The notes beneath the pieces are model-generated. The model made no database searches. It was not told the DNA's origin and saw only the letters and a program-made list of their open reading frames with translations. Positions 61,894 through 64,000 of a stretch of DNA of 64,000 nucleotides are shown in pieces. Numbering within the stretch: position 1 is the first letter of the stretch; each line of letters starts with the position of its first letter. The stretch comes from Sedimenticola_A sp040506425 (lineage in GTDB: Bacteria; Pseudomonadota; Gammaproteobacteria; Chromatiales; Chromatiaceae), in NCBI GenBank assembly GCA_965224515.1, contig OZ245051.1, positions 3,720,001 through 3,784,000 of the forward strand, read 5' to 3'. A program made the translations under genes and the position numbers.

Positions 61894-62382
61894 TTAACGC
61901 CCACAGCACTTCTTGTACTTTTTTCCGCTGCCACAGGGACAGGGTTCGTTACGCCCCACCTTGGGGCCTTGATGAACCTCGGTGGCGGGCAGCACCATCT
62001 GGCCATCGACAAAATACCAACGGTCCTGGTCTCTCTTGAAGCTGCTCATCTCGTGGTGCTTGCGAACCATGCCCTTCTCTTTGAATGTGGCGATGAACTC
62101 CACCTTGCCCTCTTCATCCCCTTCACCGCCAGCCTCGGTAGAGACTATCTCAAGCCCCAGCCAATCAGACTTCTCGGCCCAGCGGCGGGTAGCCTCCGCA
62201 TCGTGATCATGACGGTGTGCTGGGTGCAGGCTCTCGGTCAGAAACTCCACTGCACCGGTGGCAAACGCACAGTAACGCGAGCGCATCAGAATCTCGGGGG
62301 TGGCAGCGATCTCCTTGCCTGAGAGCACAGGACCACAGCAGGCATCGAATTCCTTACCGGAACCGCAGGGACATTGGGACAT
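61894..62382 (-). CDS. ychJ: YchJ family protein with SEC-C zinc motifs at both ends
   Basis: The 162-aa protein has a zinc-binding CPCGSGKEFDACCG at the N-terminus and the SEC-C motif NEPCPCGSGKKYKKCC at the C-terminus, around the NTF2-like YchJ core (MRSRYCAFATGAVEFLTESLHP). Its function is unknown; the motif is shared with SecA, where it contacts SecB and ribosomes. It stands between the transglycosylase and arsJ genes on the same strand. Confidence 0.94.
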   Translation of the reverse strand: MSQCPCGSGKEFDACCGPVLSGKEIAATPEILMRSRYCAFATGAVEFLTESLHPAHRHDHDAEATRRWAEKSDWLGLEIVSTEAGGEGDEEGKVEFIATFKEKGMVRKHHEMSSFKRDQDRWYFVDGQMVLPATEVHQGPKVGRNEPCPCGSGKKYKKCCGR

Positions 62383-62465
62383 ATAACAAACCTCTCATTC
62401 TAAACCCGTTCAGCGGGATTAAACCGAAAACCGGGCAGACCTTAGCACGTCAAGAGGCAATTTGA

Positions 62466-63692
62466 CTACGTCGGTCCGGCCACCGCACCGCCCCTTCCCG
62501 GTAGTTTAAAGGAGAGCAGAAACGCGAGTGAGAGGAAGATCACAGAACCCAGCAGGCAACCCTGGAGCCCCCAGAGCTGGTAGATGCCGCCCGACAGCAC
62601 GGTGCCCACCAATCTACCACCGGCGTTGGCCATGTAGTAAAAGCCCACGTTCATGGCCACCTTGTCGTGATCCGAGTAGGCGAGAATGAGGAAGGAGTGG
62701 ACCGCGGAATTGATGGCGAAAACCGCGCCAAACAGCGCCAGGCCGATGATCAGCAGCAGTTCGGTCTCAATACCGGTATAGAGACCGGCGGTGATGAGGG
62801 CCGTCACCAGCACCAGCGCCCCGACCGAGAGCCTGGCCGTGACTCCGCTTGGCCCCTGGTCGTGATGACTGTGACGCAGAAGCTTCGGCGCCAGGGCCTG
62901 TATGAATCCGTAACCGATAATCCATAACGCCAGGTAACCGCCCACGGCAGTGTGTCCCCAGCCCAGCTCCGATACGAAAAACACCGGCAGTCCGACCACG
63001 AACCAGATATCACGGGCTCCGAAGAGGAAGAAGCGGGCGGCGGAAAGCCAGTTGATCTCGCTGGTCTTGGAGAGAATCTGGGTGAACTTTGCCTTGGATT
63101 TCGAGCGCCCAATCTCACCTGGCAGCAGCAGCATGGTGAGCAGCATCAGGGCAAACAGGCTGCCCGCCAGCACCATCAGCGCAGCCTGGAAGCCAATCAG
63201 GGCGAGCAGAAAACCGCCGAGAAAATAGCCGGCGCCCTTGAGGGAGTTTTTCGATCCTGTGAGCACGGCCACCCACTTGAAGAGCCGCCCCTGGGCATCC
63301 GCAGGCAGCATCAGCTTGACGCTGGCCTTGGCGCTCATCTTGTTCAGATCCTTGGCGATACCCGACAGGGCCTGGGCAAACATCACGTACCCCACCGACA
63401 GCCAGGCAGGGTCGACAGCAAGCATTGACAGGGCCAGTACCTGCAGGCCCATACCGGCATAGAGGGTGAAATTGAGCCCCACCCTGCTGCCGATCCAGCC
63501 GCCCACCAGGTTGGTGACCACGCCGAAGAACTCGTAGAAGAGGAACAGGAATGCGATATCCAGCGGGCTGTAGCCAAGCTGGTGAAAGTAGAGCACCACC
63601 AGCATCCGGATAGCACCGTCGGTGACTGTAAAACCCCAGTAGGCGCCTGTCACCACCAGGTAGTTTCTTATGGATACCACTGTCTCTGTCAT
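62466..63692 (-). CDS. arsJ: ArsJ, organoarsenical (1-arseno-3-phosphoglycerate) efflux MFS permease
   Basis: ArsJ exports the unstable 1-arseno-3-phosphoglycerate that GAPDH forms from arsenate, giving arsenate resistance. The 408-aa protein has about 12 helices and the ArsJ-type N-terminus RNYLVVTGAYWGFTVTDGAIRMLVVLYFHQLGY; SGIAKDLNKMSAKASVK is another recognisable segment. The end of a GAPDH gene lies directly upstream on the same strand, the known partner arrangement. No arsR or arsC is in the window, but the operon extends past the right edge. Confidence 0.93.
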   Translation of the reverse strand: MTETVVSIRNYLVVTGAYWGFTVTDGAIRMLVVLYFHQLGYSPLDIAFLFLFYEFFGVVTNLVGGWIGSRVGLNFTLYAGMGLQVLALSMLAVDPAWLSVGYVMFAQALSGIAKDLNKMSAKASVKLMLPADAQGRLFKWVAVLTGSKNSLKGAGYFLGGFLLALIGFQAALMVLAGSLFALMLLTMLLLPGEIGRSKSKAKFTQILSKTSEINWLSAARFFLFGARDIWFVVGLPVFFVSELGWGHTAVGGYLALWIIGYGFIQALAPKLLRHSHHDQGPSGVTARLSVGALVLVTALITAGLYTGIETELLLIIGLALFGAVFAINSAVHSFLILAYSDHDKVAMNVGFYYMANAGGRLVGTVLSGGIYQLWGLQGCLLGSVIFLSLAFLLSFKLPGRGGAVAGPT

Positions 63693-63741
63693 GGGACCTT
63701 CACTTCAGAAAAATATTGTTGGCTTTATCCGGGCATGGTGT

Positions 63742-63763
63742 GTCGACCTGAGGGTCGACCTAC
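63742..63763. repeat. Half REP palindrome
   Basis: GTCGACCTGAGGGTCGACC followed by TAC is a single hairpin of the family at 5741-5785. It occupies the gap between the GAPDH and arsJ genes and may modulate their relative expression. Confidence 0.6.
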
Positions 63764-63838
63764 GGCAAGTGTCGATTTCTGGCACTCATGCACACAATGA
63801 ATGCAGGGGCAGATCCGTTGCCACAACGGCCACCCTGT

Positions 63839-64000
63839 CTACATGAATGCGGCAACTTTTCTTGCCAGCTCCATCATCCGGTTAGCGTAACCCATCTCGT
63901 TATCGTACCAGAGCAGTACCTTGACCTGGGTTCCATCCACCACCATTGTCGAGAGTGCATCGACAATGGAGGAACGGGTATCGCTGCGGTAGTCCACGGA
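63839..64000 (-). CDS. Glyceraldehyde-3-phosphate dehydrogenase, C-terminal part (ArsJ-associated)
   Basis: The last 53 residues of a GAPDH are readable: VDYRSDTRSSIVDALSTMVV, then VKVLLWYDNEMGYANRMMEL, ending VAAFM and TAG. YDNExGYxNR is the family C-terminal signature contacting NAD and substrate. The gene continues beyond the right edge. Its place immediately before arsJ identifies it as the arsenate-using isoform rather than the glycolytic or Calvin-cycle enzyme, though the visible part alone cannot prove that. Confidence 0.9.
   Translation of the reverse strand, partial: SVDYRSDTRSSIVDALSTMVVDGTQVKVLLWYDNEMGYANRMMELARKVAAFM

Noticed and set aside
1..64000. tRNA, rRNA, prophage or intact insertion sequence
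   Set aside because: No tRNA-like cloverleaf, rRNA segment, phage structural gene or transposase was recognised on either strand.

Overview
The window looks like a chromosomal stretch of a chemolithoautotrophic gammaproteobacterium. The order amiB-mutL-miaA-hfq-hflX-hflK-hflC-yjeT-hisZ-purA is a gammaproteobacterial housekeeping arrangement. Two uptake [NiFe]-hydrogenase loci and a CbbQ/CbbO RuBisCO-activase pair point to hydrogen oxidation and CO2 fixation, as in sulfur-oxidising Chromatiales-type bacteria. That placement is inference from gene content; no rRNA, tRNA or RuBisCO gene is present to test it.

Region 1 (1-10.9 kb, minus strand) holds hydrogen metabolism. A complete Hyb-type (group 1c-like) operon runs hybO-hybA-hybB-hybC-hupE-hybD-hypC, followed after a repeat cluster by the chaperone gene hybE and by selO. 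Next to it an oxygen-tolerant Hya-type (group 1d-like) operon begins with hyaA and runs off the left edge in hyaB. Both operons have a near-perfect sigma-54 -24/-12 promoter, each about 72 bases before its first start codon, so they are probably under one sigma-54 activator. The HybO protein lacks one of the cysteines expected to bind the proximal iron-sulfur cluster.

Region 2 (11-24.7 kb) is signalling and CO2-fixation accessory DNA with signs of rearrangement: a MerR-HTH/six-PAS/GGDEF/EAL protein, a decayed fragment of a second EAL gene beside a REP-like element, two YegP paralogues, cbbQ-cbbO, and an operon of two periplasmic binding proteins plus an orphan sensor kinase. A degenerate direct copy of the cbbQ start region lies 4.3 kb from the original, with the kinase operon between the two copies, and the PAS gene abutting that copy ends without an output domain.

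Region 3 (24.7-42.5 kb) is housekeeping: purine and histidine biosynthesis, membrane protease regulators, RNA chaperone, tRNA modification (miaA, tsaE, queG), mismatch repair, cell-wall amidase, NAD(P)HX repair, oligoribonuclease, an M48 protease, a small cytochrome c and rsgA.

Region 4 (42.5-52.3 kb) starts with two tandem copies of a structured element that look like paired small-RNA genes. It continues with EVE and DUF971 genes, an AT-rich glycosyltransferase/methyltransferase pair, glutathione reductase, DUF2333, a cyclic-nucleotide-binding protein and a PhoPQ-like two-component system with PepSY and glycine-zipper envelope proteins.

Region 5 (52.3-64 kb) has a two-gene RND efflux system, a small unknown protein, a DUF1631/PilZ pair, a glycosyltransferase, a lytic transglycosylase, YchJ and, at the right edge, arsJ with the end of a GAPDH gene, a known arsenate-detoxification pair.

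REP-like palindromes, a 98-bp dispersed element and a 191-bp tandem repeat are scattered between genes. No CRISPR array, tRNA, rRNA or intact insertion sequence was seen.
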